Shown: positions 26,025 to 35,937, counted from the first letter of the stretch. The stretch: 64,000 nt of DNA from Candidatus Helarchaeota archaeon (GCA_029838215.1 JALGVI010000017.1:1-64000); one strand, 5' to 3'. Program-made: numbers and translations. Notes: generated from the letters alone by a model not told the origin.

Positions 26025-26711
26025 TTGATCTCTACATATAAAGTAAAGCATCTCACGCCGGATGCAAAAAAAGTCGATATATCTTTAAAAATATTAAAAC
26101 GCACGAATGAAAAAGAAGTTACACTAAAGAAGGATAATTCAAGACATCGGGTTTGCACTTTCATAGCAGCAGATGATACTGGGACCATTAATTTAAATAT
26201 ATGGGATGATGTCATTGATTTAATTCACATCAATGATAAAGTCCAAATTAAAAACGGCTATGTTCGCGAATTTCAAGGTCAAATATATTTGAATATTGGT
26301 CGATTCGGAACGATTGAAACCATTGGAAAAGTTACAGATTCGCCATCAAAGAGCGTGCTGGAATCAACTGTAAAAATTAAAGATTCAATTTCGAAAAAAT
26401 TCGGCTTGAATTTATTAGTAAAAGTGGCTGAAATTTCCGAGATCCGAACAGTTACTGTAAAAAAAGATAATTCGAAGCATGAATTATTGGATGTTTTGGT
26501 TGGCGATGAGACCGGATGCGTTATCCTTACGCTTTGGGATAAGCAAATTCCAAAAATTACAGGATATAATACCTATCAAATAAATAATGCTTATTTATCA
26601 GAATATAATGGAGGATACCGGCTAAATATTTCCCGAAATGGATCAATTCATAAGGTTGATCGGGATATCTCAGTCAATTTACTACACAATCTTTCTCTTT
26701 TAGATGTTTGA
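26025..26711 (+). CDS. Tandem OB-fold protein, RPA/SSB-like
   Basis: About 228 residues with two similar OB folds. Each has the pattern seen in archaeal single-strand DNA-binding proteins: KKDNSRHRVCTFIAADDTGTINLNIWDD with KIKNGYVREFQGQIYLNIGR in the first, and KKDNSKHELLDVLVGDETGC with NNAYLSEYNGGYRLNISR in the second (quoted in pieces). It probably binds single-stranded DNA or RNA. I chose TTG at 26025, 5 bases after AAGGTGA; a TTG at 25998 has no such site. A PP-loop ATPase gene follows after 53 bases. Confidence 0.8.
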   Translation: MISTYKVKHLTPDAKKVDISLKILKRTNEKEVTLKKDNSRHRVCTFIAADDTGTINLNIWDDVIDLIHINDKVQIKNGYVREFQGQIYLNIGRFGTIETIGKVTDSPSKSVLESTVKIKDSISKKFGLNLLVKVAEISEIRTVTVKKDNSKHELLDVLVGDETGCVILTLWDKQIPKITGYNTYQINNAYLSEYNGGYRLNISRNGSIHKVDRDISVNLLHNLSLLDV

Positions 26712-26764
26712 AGTAAAAACCTTCTATATTTCATTTTATCCATAACAATTTTTTTCAGAGGTAA

Positions 26765-28009
26765 ATGATTTTGTTACAGATTGAAAATCTGAATACGGTA
26801 AAAACTTGTAAGAATTGCTTGAATTCAGAATATCATGACACGCGAACTATGCGACACATAAAGATCGGTGAAGATGGGCTATGTGATTTATGCAAGCAAG
26901 ATCTTCTATATCGCTCCGAATTTTTCCAGTTGAGAAAAAGAGTGAGAGATGACCTGCCGCGAATTTTTGAAAAGGTAAAAAAAGAAAAACATGAATATGA
27001 TGCCATTTTGTGGTTAAGTGGTGGAAAAGATAGTTCTGTCGCGCTTATTCTAGCCAAAGAAAGATATAATCTTAATATTTTAGCATTCACTATCGATAGA
27101 GGGAATCTTTTTGCTCAAACAAGGAAGAATATCGATAATTTAACGAATCACTTAGGCGTGGACCACATTTATTTTAGAACCCCTCCAAAAATATTTCGAA
27201 ATCTATTAAAATTTGGGATTTCTACAATGTCGCGTATTGGAATATGTTGTACTGTCTGTGGAAGTCTCATGCACCGACCCATTACTTCCCGGCTTCTAAT
27301 GAATCACGACATCCCGCTGGTGATTACCGGTGTCGATTTATGGGAAATCTACGGAGCATTTCTCGATCAAAAATGGCGTGAGCAGAAAAATAAAAAACAG
27401 AATGAATATAATCAATTTTTTCAGTATCTGCCACAATTTAACGAATTAGTAAATGATTACGAAGCAATTATCACGATGATTCTAAGAAAGTTACGGTTGC
27501 ATTCGAAGGATCCTGATCATTTTAAAACGTTGCGGGATGAATTTCTTCAAATAATTGAACCAATGAAACGCTGGTGGCTCAATGAAGAAGAGAAAAAGAA
27601 ATTTAAAGAAATTAATCAAAAAATTAAATACATTCCTTTAACTGCAATTGAAATTACAAAAAAAAGTGAACTTTTTAAATTATTGGACAAGTATGGGTGG
27701 AAATTACCAAAATTACCATCAGGAGAAATCATCGGAACTGACTGCCGAGCAGGAAACCTATTTAACGCAATTTCTAGTTTTAAATCTAAATCACAACTAT
27801 GGGCTTATAGAATAATTAGTGGAAACGTAACTAAACAAGAAGCCATCGAAGAAATAAAAAAGCCGGTCAATGTAGAGCTCTTAAAAGAAATTCTTGACTA
27901 TTTCGAAATCGAAAATCTTGAAAATCGTTTAAAACTTGGCTGGAACAGCCCGTATTACAGGGATCTTTTTAATTTAAAAGTGATAGAATCATTACAACGC
28001 AATGATTGA
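26765..28009 (+). CDS. PP-loop ATPase, N-acetyl-sugar amidotransferase-like
   Basis: 414 residues. An N-terminal four-Cys cluster (C15, C18, C40, C43) precedes the adenylation PP-loop SGGKDSS (residues 85-91); later Cys residues occur in GICCTVC. The layout CKNC...GLCDLC then SGGKDSS resembles the WbpG/LegG-type amidotransferases of nonulosonate synthesis and related thiolation enzymes. The C-terminal third, about 150 residues, is not typical of either. Substrate cannot be named. AGAGGT precedes the ATG. Confidence 0.7.
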   Translation: MILLQIENLNTVKTCKNCLNSEYHDTRTMRHIKIGEDGLCDLCKQDLLYRSEFFQLRKRVRDDLPRIFEKVKKEKHEYDAILWLSGGKDSSVALILAKERYNLNILAFTIDRGNLFAQTRKNIDNLTNHLGVDHIYFRTPPKIFRNLLKFGISTMSRIGICCTVCGSLMHRPITSRLLMNHDIPLVITGVDLWEIYGAFLDQKWREQKNKKQNEYNQFFQYLPQFNELVNDYEAIITMILRKLRLHSKDPDHFKTLRDEFLQIIEPMKRWWLNEEEKKKFKEINQKIKYIPLTAIEITKKSELFKLLDKYGWKLPKLPSGEIIGTDCRAGNLFNAISSFKSKSQLWAYRIISGNVTKQEAIEEIKKPVNVELLKEILDYFEIENLENRLKLGWNSPYYRDLFNLKVIESLQRND

Positions 28010-28107
28010 AAAATAGCAATAACTCTAAGAATTTGAATGAATTTTAAGTAATGATGTTATTTTCCGGAATATTTCTTTGAATTGCGTAATTCTGGGTGAT
28101 CTTTTTA

Positions 28108-29058
28108 TTAAATTTTTTTCAACACTTTAGCAATATCTTCAGGCGAAGTTGAATTTACAAATACACCACTTCCCAGCTCACAACCTCCCAAGTACTTCAT
28201 CTTACCTTCGCCTCTATTCATCACGTAAATTTCAATATGAAAATGATAGAATGGATATTTTGTGTCATCACAGGGTGATTGATGAAGGATCATTTCGTAT
28301 GCTAACTCTTCCTCAAATAATTTTTCATATTTCTTGAGAATTCCCCTCAATATTTTTGCAAGTGAACTTTTCATGTTTGATGTAAATTCCAGCAAACTTT
28401 GGACGTGTTTTTTAGGATAAATAAACGTTCCATATGGCCATGTTGCAAAAAACGGAATAAAACAAACAAAATCTTCATTTTCTAAAATAATTCTTGAACC
28501 TTCTTTCTTTTCTGATTTGAGATGGTCACAAAACAAGCATGACTTTTTTTCAGAGTAATATTCTTTAGAATTTTGCAGTTCACGCCCAATCTTAGGTGGA
28601 ATAAACGGGAATGCATATATTTGCCCGTGTGGGTGGTCTAAACTAACACCAATAAAGCGACCTCTATTTTCAAAGATTAATACGTATAAGATTTCATCTC
28701 TGGTGCTTAAAGCTTTAAACCTTTGAATCCAAATCTCAATAATTTCTTCGATTTGGTCATGATCTAATGCGGCTAGATGTTTTTCATGAGATGGAGAGTA
28801 TATAATCACTTCACATTGTCCGATTCCAGGTTTAATTTTGAGTAAGGGATCAGTAATACTTACATTTGAATCAGGAATTCCCAAAGCTGGAAATTTATTA
28901 GGCAATACAAGGACCTTCCATTCTCCTTTTATCTTTATCTCTGGGGAACCCACGCAAAACGGACATGATTGCTTTTCTGGTAGATTTGGTCGTTTCATTC
29001 GACGTGGATTTATAATCACCCACTCTTTTAAAAAAGGATTCCACCTTAATTGACTCAT
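28108..29058 (-). CDS. galT: Galactose-1-phosphate uridylyltransferase
   Basis: Transfers UMP between UDP-glucose and galactose 1-phosphate (Leloir pathway). 316 residues, HIT-superfamily fold. The start MSQLRWNPFLKEWVII and the zinc CxxC (C32, C35) are typical; the active-site motif is HPHGQ (residues 142-146), and a second Cys pair CLFC and the H-x-H of YHFHIEIY are present. It lies just downstream of, and on the same strand as, the longin/coiled-coil/GTPase-like gene; no functional link is evident. Confidence 0.92.
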   Translation of the reverse strand: MSQLRWNPFLKEWVIINPRRMKRPNLPEKQSCPFCVGSPEIKIKGEWKVLVLPNKFPALGIPDSNVSITDPLLKIKPGIGQCEVIIYSPSHEKHLAALDHDQIEEIIEIWIQRFKALSTRDEILYVLIFENRGRFIGVSLDHPHGQIYAFPFIPPKIGRELQNSKEYYSEKKSCLFCDHLKSEKKEGSRIILENEDFVCFIPFFATWPYGTFIYPKKHVQSLLEFTSNMKSSLAKILRGILKKYEKLFEEELAYEMILHQSPCDDTKYPFYHFHIEIYVMNRGEGKMKYLGGCELGSGVFVNSTSPEDIAKVLKKI

Positions 29059-29084
29059 TTATTATCACGATTTAAGAGATTTGT

Positions 29085-30398
29085 TTAAAGAAACGATTGA
29101 AAAAAATCTAAAATACGCGAAAAATCGACAATATTAATTGCAGATATTCCTAAAATTGGAAAATTAAAGAATTTTGAAATAGCTTCAGGTGAAGATGCTC
29201 CCGGTTCATCTTGTTTATTAGCAAGGATGCAAAACTTAATTGTTTCGACCTCTGTCTCAAGATTCTTATATACTTGTAGAACTTGCATGATGTCTTTTAA
29301 TTTAGAATCGGTTACAAATGCTATTATTACCGGTTTAAATTCGAGGATTTCATCCATTGAAACCGAATCTAAATCTTTCACACTAAATCTTATTGAAGAA
29401 TCTCCCGTTAAGTGAAGCTTTGGTGGATCATCATAATTAATGAATTTATCCTCTCCTTTATTCACTAATAAATTTAGAACCGTTTTTTTACCTACTCCTT
29501 TATTACCTAAAAGCATGACTCTCAATTCCTTTTCTTCAAATAAGGAACGTAAATTTGAAAGGAGAGAATGATATGCATCTTCAATTATACCAAAAATCTT
29601 GGATTTATTGGATAATTCAGCAGAAAGTTGATTGTAATATTCTTGTAGATAAGTGAAAATTTGTTGTTCTAAATTATTTTTAACGTTTCTTTCTTTTTCT
29701 AATCTTTCAAAGGATATTTTTATTTCATCATTTAAAATATCAATCTTGGACGATAATGATTCTATTTCTGCCCTGTAATTTTTCACTTCTTCTTCCAAAT
29801 TCTTGATCTTTTCTTTTTGAGTTTCGATAAGTTTTTCATAAAGAGCCATCCCCCGATCTTTTTCATCTAGCTTTTCTTGGATTTCCTTCATCGTTGTTTC
29901 AGGAACTGGAATGTCTTCATCTTCAAAGATAGCATCAAGTTCTTCTTGGGATATTGGAACGTTTCCAAGACTTAAGTCCATAAAAATTTTTGGCAAAACT
30001 TCCATATAATCCGTCCCGATTAAATCTAGTACGTCAGAAATTCTAAGCGTCCGATTTTGATACTCTTGTGGGTTGAACTTGTGAATTTTTTCCAAGATCA
30101 AGCGGGATGCAACGGGTAGCATTTTTGAATAATCGCCACTTTCTTCTTTTTTCAATATTAAGGAAATGACAAAATTTGGAGCAATGTAATACCGATGTGT
30201 GGCCATTCCCGAGAAAAAACTTGCAATTTTATAAGATTTCGTGTTTAACGTGATAAAATTGGGTTTTAAATTACGCATTCGATGAAGTGAACCAATTTGC
30301 ATTACTTCTTCGTCAGAAAGAGTAAAATCTGGAAATGTCTTTATTAAAAAAAATCCTTCTTTATTGGTCCATCCTATAAGAGCAACGCCTACTGGCAA
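29085..30398 (-). CDS. Longin-like / coiled-coil / GTPase-like fusion protein
   Basis: 437 residues in three parts. Residues 1-120 look like a longin or related profilin-like fold (VGVALIGWTNKEGFFLIKTFP, ATHRYYIAPNFVISLIL). Residues about 165-265 are a long Lys/Glu coiled coil. From about 290 there is a Ras-like G domain with P-loop GNKGVGKKT and NKQD, but no DxxG switch II motif, so it may bind without hydrolysing. TTG at 30398 starts it, behind GAGGTG. Longin folds tethered to GTPases suggest a membrane-trafficking or scaffold role; this is inference. Confidence 0.72.
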   Translation of the reverse strand: MPVGVALIGWTNKEGFFLIKTFPDFTLSDEEVMQIGSLHRMRNLKPNFITLNTKSYKIASFFSGMATHRYYIAPNFVISLILKKEESGDYSKMLPVASRLILEKIHKFNPQEYQNRTLRISDVLDLIGTDYMEVLPKIFMDLSLGNVPISQEELDAIFEDEDIPVPETTMKEIQEKLDEKDRGMALYEKLIETQKEKIKNLEEEVKNYRAEIESLSSKIDILNDEIKISFERLEKERNVKNNLEQQIFTYLQEYYNQLSAELSNKSKIFGIIEDAYHSLLSNLRSLFEEKELRVMLLGNKGVGKKTVLNLLVNKGEDKFINYDDPPKLHLTGDSSIRFSVKDLDSVSMDEILEFKPVIIAFVTDSKLKDIMQVLQVYKNLETEVETIKFCILANKQDEPGASSPEAISKFFNFPILGISAINIVDFSRILDFFQSFL

Positions 30399-30578
30399 GA
30401 ATCACACCTCTTCGCAATTTTTTTCTTTGGAATTTTGTTTTAATCACTAATTCATAGAATAACCTATTTTCATTATTTTCCATACATGAATTTCAAGTTT
30501 TTAAGATTAACTTGATTTATATAAAGAAGATCTATTTTTTACACATTTCTATACTAAAGTGATCTTAGATTAAAAATA

Positions 30579-30672
30579 TGGTAGCGGGAGTAGGATTTGA
30601 ACCTACCATCTCAGGGTTTCCCAGTTTTTACTTATGAGCCCTGCGGGATCATCCTGGCTACCCCATCCCGCT
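30579..30672 (-). tRNA. Initiator tRNA-Met (CAT) with 15-nt intron
   Basis: Acceptor AGCGGGA pairs with TCCCGCT, D arm GGGTAGCCAGG as in archaeal initiators, anticodon stem CAGGG/CCCTG with spliced loop CTCATAA, T arm GTAGG-TTCAAAT-CCTAC. Encoded CCA. The AGCGGGATGGGGTAG start identifies the initiator rather than elongator Met or Ile2. Confidence 0.93.
30618..30632 (-). other. 15-nt tRNA intron (37/38)
   Basis: AGTAAAAACTGGGAA. Canonical bulge-helix-bulge: CTCA of the loop pairs with TGGG, bulges TA^A and AA^A, and a minimal GT/AC inner helix. Near the lower size limit for such introns. Confidence 0.85.
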
Positions 30673-30890
30673 AAGGATATTGTAGTTTCGCAAGTATGTA
30701 ACTCACGATCATTGAAGACCTTTGTCTATAATTACATAAAAATTCCTTTTAAAATTTTTATTCTAACAATTTTACTTGAAAGAAACCTCGGAGTATATAT
30801 AGAATAATGCGAAAAACAATAAGGACCTCTTAGAGAGATAACACATTGGTCATTAGCAGTAAGTTACAATGTTTATAAAGAATATTAAAG

Positions 30891-32444
30891 ATGGTGATGT
30901 TCCCCGTGAGTAAAATTGATTTTTTAATGGTTCTACCTCCCGCAAAACCTTTTCCTAGACCACTAGATCTTACTTATCCTTTTTATGAAAAAATTGAATA
31001 CCAAAAGAAATTAAATATCTTACCGCTTCAAGCGGGAGCACTTCGGATAACGACAATTCTAAACAGCGAGGGATATGGAGTAGCTTATCACGATTTCTGT
31101 CATTTTTCAGGTGCAAGTACGTTACGTGAAACGGTAAAAAGTCTAATTAAAAAATATGACCCTGCCATTATCGGAGGATATTCCTATACGGCACTAATGA
31201 GTGGTCTTCGGCGAATTTTTACTCTTGCAAAAGAAATTAATCCTAACATTATCACAATTGCAGGTGGACCGCACGTAACATTTTTAGATTCCGAGAGTCT
31301 AATCGAATTTTCAGGAAATTTGGATATAGTAGTTCGTGGAGAAGGAGAAAAAACGATAGTTGAGCTCCTTCCATTATTAAAATCAGAAAAATCGATAGAT
31401 GGAGTAAGAGGAATTACGTATTACAAAAACTTGAGCATAAAAAGAAACAATGCTCGTAACCTGATGTCGAATGATGAATTATCTTCACTTCCATTACTTG
31501 ATTTGAGTGCAATTCCTAAAAAAGAATTGAATAGACCCATTTATTTTGCTATGAGCGTTTCTCGTGGTTGTCCTTATCAGTGTACGTTTTGTATTAACCC
31601 ACGATTCTGGAACGGTCAGTTGCGCTTTCGACCCGTTGATCACGTCCTTGAAGAAGTTAAAATGCTTGAAGCTCATCATGATGTTTTAATGGATTTTGGC
31701 GATACTAATTTACCAATTAAATTGAATATTTTCGAAGATTTAGTGAAGAAATTTAATAAAGAACAATTTCGAAGAGTTAAAATTGGAATGGTCCTGATTA
31801 GATCAAATTTATGTGATGATGTGCGCCTGAGTTTAACTAATAACCTAATAAAAGATCAATATAATGCCTATGTAACAATTGGAATTGAGAATTCCCATGA
31901 ATCCATATTGAAGTTAATGCACAAACCGTCTTGGGATATTCAACTTTCTGCATTGAAAAAGATTCATCAGAAAAGAATGCGAAATGTTCCTTCGTGGATG
32001 GTGGGATTTCCTGGAGAAGATTTGGAGACAATGACTCACAATTTTAGGACACTGAATTCCTTGCATGATGATAATATTTTGGATTCTGCCATCGTTTTTA
32101 TTTATGTTCCAATCCCTGGATCACCCCCTTTTAACAATCCTGAAAAATATGGAATAAAAATATTGTCTCGAGATTGGGATTTATTCGATAGAGCAATTTA
32201 TCCTCCCCCGTATCACTTATTTAACCCTAAAACAGGAAAAATCACTCTTACGAATAAACAAATTTGGAGTTATTATATCACAATGCTTGAAATTATCAGA
32301 AGAAAAAGAGTAGAAGATGGTGAAGAAATTAAAATATTGGAATACTTGAAACTAATAGAAGAAAAACCTCAATACATTAACTTTAATCCTGTTGATGGTG
32401 ATGTCAATTTCTATGAAGATTTTCCTACTCATTTAGAGTATTAA
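30891..32444 (+). CDS. B12-binding-domain radical SAM protein
   Basis: 517 residues. The first 190 form a cobalamin-binding Rossmann domain (IIGGYSYTALMSG, ITIAGGPHVTF, VVRGEGEKT), although the DxHxxG His-on motif is not evident. The radical SAM cluster motif is CPYQCTFC (C227, C231, C234), followed by the family's VDHVLEEV and FGDTN segments. Such proteins perform methylations or ring rearrangements on lipids, tetrapyrroles or natural products; the substrate is unknown. It is a single gene between tRNA-Met and the actin-related gene. Confidence 0.87.
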   Translation: MVMFPVSKIDFLMVLPPAKPFPRPLDLTYPFYEKIEYQKKLNILPLQAGALRITTILNSEGYGVAYHDFCHFSGASTLRETVKSLIKKYDPAIIGGYSYTALMSGLRRIFTLAKEINPNIITIAGGPHVTFLDSESLIEFSGNLDIVVRGEGEKTIVELLPLLKSEKSIDGVRGITYYKNLSIKRNNARNLMSNDELSSLPLLDLSAIPKKELNRPIYFAMSVSRGCPYQCTFCINPRFWNGQLRFRPVDHVLEEVKMLEAHHDVLMDFGDTNLPIKLNIFEDLVKKFNKEQFRRVKIGMVLIRSNLCDDVRLSLTNNLIKDQYNAYVTIGIENSHESILKLMHKPSWDIQLSALKKIHQKRMRNVPSWMVGFPGEDLETMTHNFRTLNSLHDDNILDSAIVFIYVPIPGSPPFNNPEKYGIKILSRDWDLFDRAIYPPPYHLFNPKTGKITLTNKQIWSYYITMLEIIRRKRVEDGEEIKILEYLKLIEEKPQYINFNPVDGDVNFYEDFPTHLEY

Positions 32445-32542
32445 ATCTCTTTCGGAAATTAATGATTCTTTACGGAAAAATTAAATGGAACTTATCAGAA
32501 TTGATGGATATTTATAATTTCTTAATAATGTCTTGATTGTAA

Positions 32543-33994
32543 TCATATTCGTATTTGAAATTTATCAATACCTTCTCTGATGAATATTCTTTTCTCTTCA
32601 TCAATATTTCCATCTATTTTTCCTTCAGCTAGTAGTGTTATGAAAGTCTTAATGATATCCTGTACGGATTTGTTGAAAAATTCAGCAAGTTCATCAAAGT
32701 ACAAGATTCCATCTTCGCTCTTTTCAACGAAATTTATAATTAATTTGTGCATGCGGGAACTATAAGTTTTTGGTATTGGTTTAAGAAACACGTGAATTGG
32801 CGGAGGGACGATTTGTATCTTTTCGAAGGTTGGGTATATTGTTTTATTCATTTCGATCAAAGATGTACTTAAATAATCCGTAGCCTTCAACACGAGAAGG
32901 GGGAATTTTTCAATAGTGCCTAACTTCGAAGCGCCTCTCCAACTATTGTAACTGGATGGATTAGTTATTTTTCTTACTCTAATTTTTATTGAAGGGGAAA
33001 CTAGCAAGGAAAGCTCTGCAGTTAGTCTTTTGTCAATGTTATTAATGTCGACAGAGCCGCCAGATAAAAAAATATTGTTAAAAAATATGTTTCTTAATGA
33101 AGGTTCCACTTCATCAATACAGCGTATAATTAATTGAGGAAGCGATTCATCTTTTCCAACCAGTTCGGGTTGGAAGAGTACTTCTGGTGCTAAAAAACGT
33201 TCCGTTTCGACGTGAATCAAAGATCGATCAGGTAAAAGATAGTCTATCTTTTTATTATAAAATTCTTTCGAGAAGATATAATGATCTTCCACATCTTTAG
33301 AGTGGGGATTACTTTCACACAAATTATGTTTAATGTCTTGAATTATTAGATTAGGAGAAACTCCTGCAATTGGCTCGCTTAAACTCTTGAACTTGCTTCC
33401 TATGAGCTGTTTTAGATGATCTGAAATGTATTTTCCTCCAAACATTGTATTTTGCGCTTTAAGGGCATGTCCCTTCAAGACAGGTAAGATTTGAATTTGT
33501 TTATGACCTATTTCTACAATTAACCCTGTAATTTGTTGATCATTAGACAGCAAAGCAGCATATGGTTGAGAAACGAGACATAAGCCTAGAACATTCAAGT
33601 TTTTAAAGAAATAATCCATAAAAAATGTTAAATATTCTTCAGATGCTAAAATTGGATATAAAAGAATAACGTATCCATTAAAGGGTCTTTTAATATTTAA
33701 CGAGTATAAAGTATGTTCTAAGAACTTTTCTAGAAGATCTGGATTAGATAAAAGAGGACCATTTATCGGTTGTTTCAGGTTTAGTCCCAGATTTCGATCA
33801 ATTGCTTCAAAACCAAAATATATATCTTTAGAAATATCTATTGATAAATTATTCAAGACTGATTCAATCATTTTAATTTGAAGAGCTGTTTTTCTTGTCC
33901 CTATTATTGTTGGAATTACAAGTCTTGGTTCATCTTCACCTGCAAAACCAATTTTAGATGTATGAGATCCTATTTCAACCACTAAAACCTTCAT
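32543..33994 (-). CDS. Actin-related protein with C-terminal winged-helix-like extension
   Basis: 483 residues. Residues 1-385 follow actin: phosphate-1 loop EIGSHTSKIGFAGEDEPR, Gln in VSQPYAALLS where actin has Gln137, adenosine motif LSGGS, and SSYNSWRGASKLGT where actin has YSVWIGGSILAS. The phosphate-2 loop is altered (VEIGHKQI instead of actin's DSGDGVT). After the actin end, about 90 residues remain, with a winged-helix-like piece (ILYFDELAEFFNKS, then AEGKIDGNIDEEKRIF). More divergent than typical lokiactins, so an Arp-like role is likelier than the main filament actin. Confidence 0.82.
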   Translation of the reverse strand: MKVLVVEIGSHTSKIGFAGEDEPRLVIPTIIGTRKTALQIKMIESVLNNLSIDISKDIYFGFEAIDRNLGLNLKQPINGPLLSNPDLLEKFLEHTLYSLNIKRPFNGYVILLYPILASEEYLTFFMDYFFKNLNVLGLCLVSQPYAALLSNDQQITGLIVEIGHKQIQILPVLKGHALKAQNTMFGGKYISDHLKQLIGSKFKSLSEPIAGVSPNLIIQDIKHNLCESNPHSKDVEDHYIFSKEFYNKKIDYLLPDRSLIHVETERFLAPEVLFQPELVGKDESLPQLIIRCIDEVEPSLRNIFFNNIFLSGGSVDINNIDKRLTAELSLLVSPSIKIRVRKITNPSSYNSWRGASKLGTIEKFPLLVLKATDYLSTSLIEMNKTIYPTFEKIQIVPPPIHVFLKPIPKTYSSRMHKLIINFVEKSEDGILYFDELAEFFNKSVQDIIKTFITLLAEGKIDGNIDEEKRIFIREGIDKFQIRI

Positions 33995-34162
33995 AACGAA
34001 TAAAATCTAACCAATTAAAATAAAGTTTATCACTTTAAGCATTCATACTTACGGATTTAAACGAAGAGATAAGAACGAGCGATATTTTATTACTTAATTC
34101 AAGAAATCGTCAAGATCGAAAAATTTTTAGAATGAAAAATATGAAATTGAAAAAAAAAGAAA

Positions 34163-34843
34163 TTAGTATGGTGCTTTTTTGAGAAAGCCATACAGAAACA
34201 ATGAATATCCTATTATTTCAACCAGCACACCAATGAAACTGAAACTTGTATAAATGTCGACGTAAATGGTTCCAATTTTCGAACATATTGCATGAACAAA
34301 ATAGCTAGACATTGCAACGACTGCTCCCATCCCTACAAATAGAGGATGAATGTTAGATAAACGTTGCTGATGATAAGCAAAGATAAATGTTATTGCTAAT
34401 AATGCAAAGGTTGGAATCCCTAGTAAAAACATTGTTATTACTACCAGTTCGTAGTCAATGAGAATGATGATAGTAAACAACCCAATAACAATGCTGCAAT
34501 AAAGTAATATGCCAATATTTCGGATTTTTGGTTTATTTTCAAACCAAATATCTAACATTGTTATAAATAATAGAATTAAAACAGTGCTAATTATGATAAA
34601 TTGAACAAAAATCATAATTTGACTGGCAATCGTTGCATAAGGTACAAGTCCCGTGACCCAAAGAATATCAAACACGTGTTGAACTGATTGGCCAATAAAT
34701 GCAAGTCCCAGTAGGAAGGGGATGTCTGAAATATAGCGTTTTTCACTTTCTTTCCACTGATAAAAGAGCACGCTCGCTAGAGCAACATATACGGCTTCTT
34801 TCGTGAACATGGTTGTAATTAAAAAGATATACTCAACAATCAT
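34163..34843 (-). CDS. Seven-helix membrane protein, unknown
   Basis: 226 residues with about seven hydrophobic segments spread over the whole length and few charges between them (SEKRYISDIP, ENKPKIR and HQQRLSN loops). No retinal-binding Lys context or other family motif is evident, so I do not call it a rhodopsin. Divergent from tfe with a 540-base gap, and head-on to no other gene; function unknown. Confidence 0.6.
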   Translation of the reverse strand: MIVEYIFLITTMFTKEAVYVALASVLFYQWKESEKRYISDIPFLLGLAFIGQSVQHVFDILWVTGLVPYATIASQIMIFVQFIIISTVLILLFITMLDIWFENKPKIRNIGILLYCSIVIGLFTIIILIDYELVVITMFLLGIPTFALLAITFIFAYHQQRLSNIHPLFVGMGAVVAMSSYFVHAICSKIGTIYVDIYTSFSFIGVLVEIIGYSLFLYGFLKKAPY

Positions 34844-35387
34844 TTTGAATCACCGAAAAAATATTTCACAATTTGGGTGGATTCATAAGAAATTACTTTT
34901 TTTTTGCGAAAAAAAATATAAAAACTAATCAAAAAATGAACTTGTAAAGAATTAGCAATTTATGATATTAATTTAACATTTTTAATCCAAATATTTCTAG
35001 GTCACGCATATTATTGAACATAGATAATATTTTCAATAAATAATAGGTGTCTAAAGTTAAATTCAACTTAGATACTTTAGTAAATTGATGATATATTCTG
35101 TCTATTTACAATATTTTTGTATGGAAAGGCCTAATTTGATAATTTCAACAATGCGATCTTCAAAGTCCATTATAGAGTGGAAACATTTCTATTCGTATAA
35201 CTTGAAGTATCCAACTCCGAATTGCGCATCCTGATGATGATAACTAAAAATCATTTAAAGAAATCATTTATGGGAGACACTTCACCAATTTTTAATAAAG
35301 AACCAAAAATGTTATTATATGAGTTACACATAGCTCCTTGAAGAATAAAAAAGATTCAATTCTTTTTCTTAACCTTGAGGACCTTAA
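34844..35387. other. AT-rich intergenic stretch upstream of tfe
   Basis: About 540 bases. A 37-codon frame at 35121-35234 and a 23-codon frame near 35271 have no ribosome binding sites. I see no tRNA, no guide-RNA box pattern and no repeat that I can support. Confidence 0.5.
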
Positions 35388-35900
35388 ATGATTTCCCAAA
35401 TCGATTCTGAAGTTTTTTTAGGCGTTGTTCAAGAACTCGTTGGTGAAGAAGCCATAGCAATAGTAAAAATGCTAAATGAGAAATATGAAGCAACCGATGA
35501 GGAACTTTCAAATAAATTGGACGTGCGTCTAAATATCATCCGAAAAACTCTTTATAAACTCTATGATAATCATTTAGCTATTTTTCGACGAATTCGAGAT
35601 AAAAACACGGGCTGGTTTGTATATTTTTGGAAGCTAAAGCCAGAACGTATATCTGACCTTGTTCGAACTAAGAAGAAGATGGTTTTGCAAAAGCTCAAAG
35701 AACGTTTAGATTTTGAACGCGATCACGTATTTTATCAATGTGAAAACGGATGTCCGAGATTTATTTTTGAAGAAGCATTAGAAATCAGTTTTCAATGCCC
35801 AACATGCCACGCTCCATTGATAAATATTTCGAATACAGACATAATTTCAGTCCTTGAATCAAAAGTAAACATTTTAGAACAAGATCTTGAACAAAAATAG
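35388..35900 (+). CDS. tfe: Transcription factor E, alpha subunit (TFE)
   Basis: Archaeal homologue of TFIIE-alpha; stabilises the open promoter complex with RNA polymerase, TBP and TFB. 170 residues: N-terminal winged helix (ELVGEEAIAIVKMLNEKYEA, then NIIRKTLYKLYDNHLAI), a linker helix, and a zinc ribbon with C118, C122, C137 and C140 (CENGC, CPTC). The coiled C-terminal tail is short. It is followed after 37 bases by a DUF2110-type gene, the usual archaeal neighbour. Confidence 0.93.
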   Translation: MISQIDSEVFLGVVQELVGEEAIAIVKMLNEKYEATDEELSNKLDVRLNIIRKTLYKLYDNHLAIFRRIRDKNTGWFVYFWKLKPERISDLVRTKKKMVLQKLKERLDFERDHVFYQCENGCPRFIFEEALEISFQCPTCHAPLINISNTDIISVLESKVNILEQDLEQK

Positions 35901-35937
35901 CGAATAATTAAATAAGATCTTTTTTTTTGATGATTTA

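Noticed and set aside
34163-34843. Rhodopsin call for the seven-helix protein
   Set aside because: The last helices show no retinal-binding Lys in the expected context.
35121-35234. 37-codon frame upstream of tfe
   Set aside because: No ribosome binding site, TATA box or family likeness.
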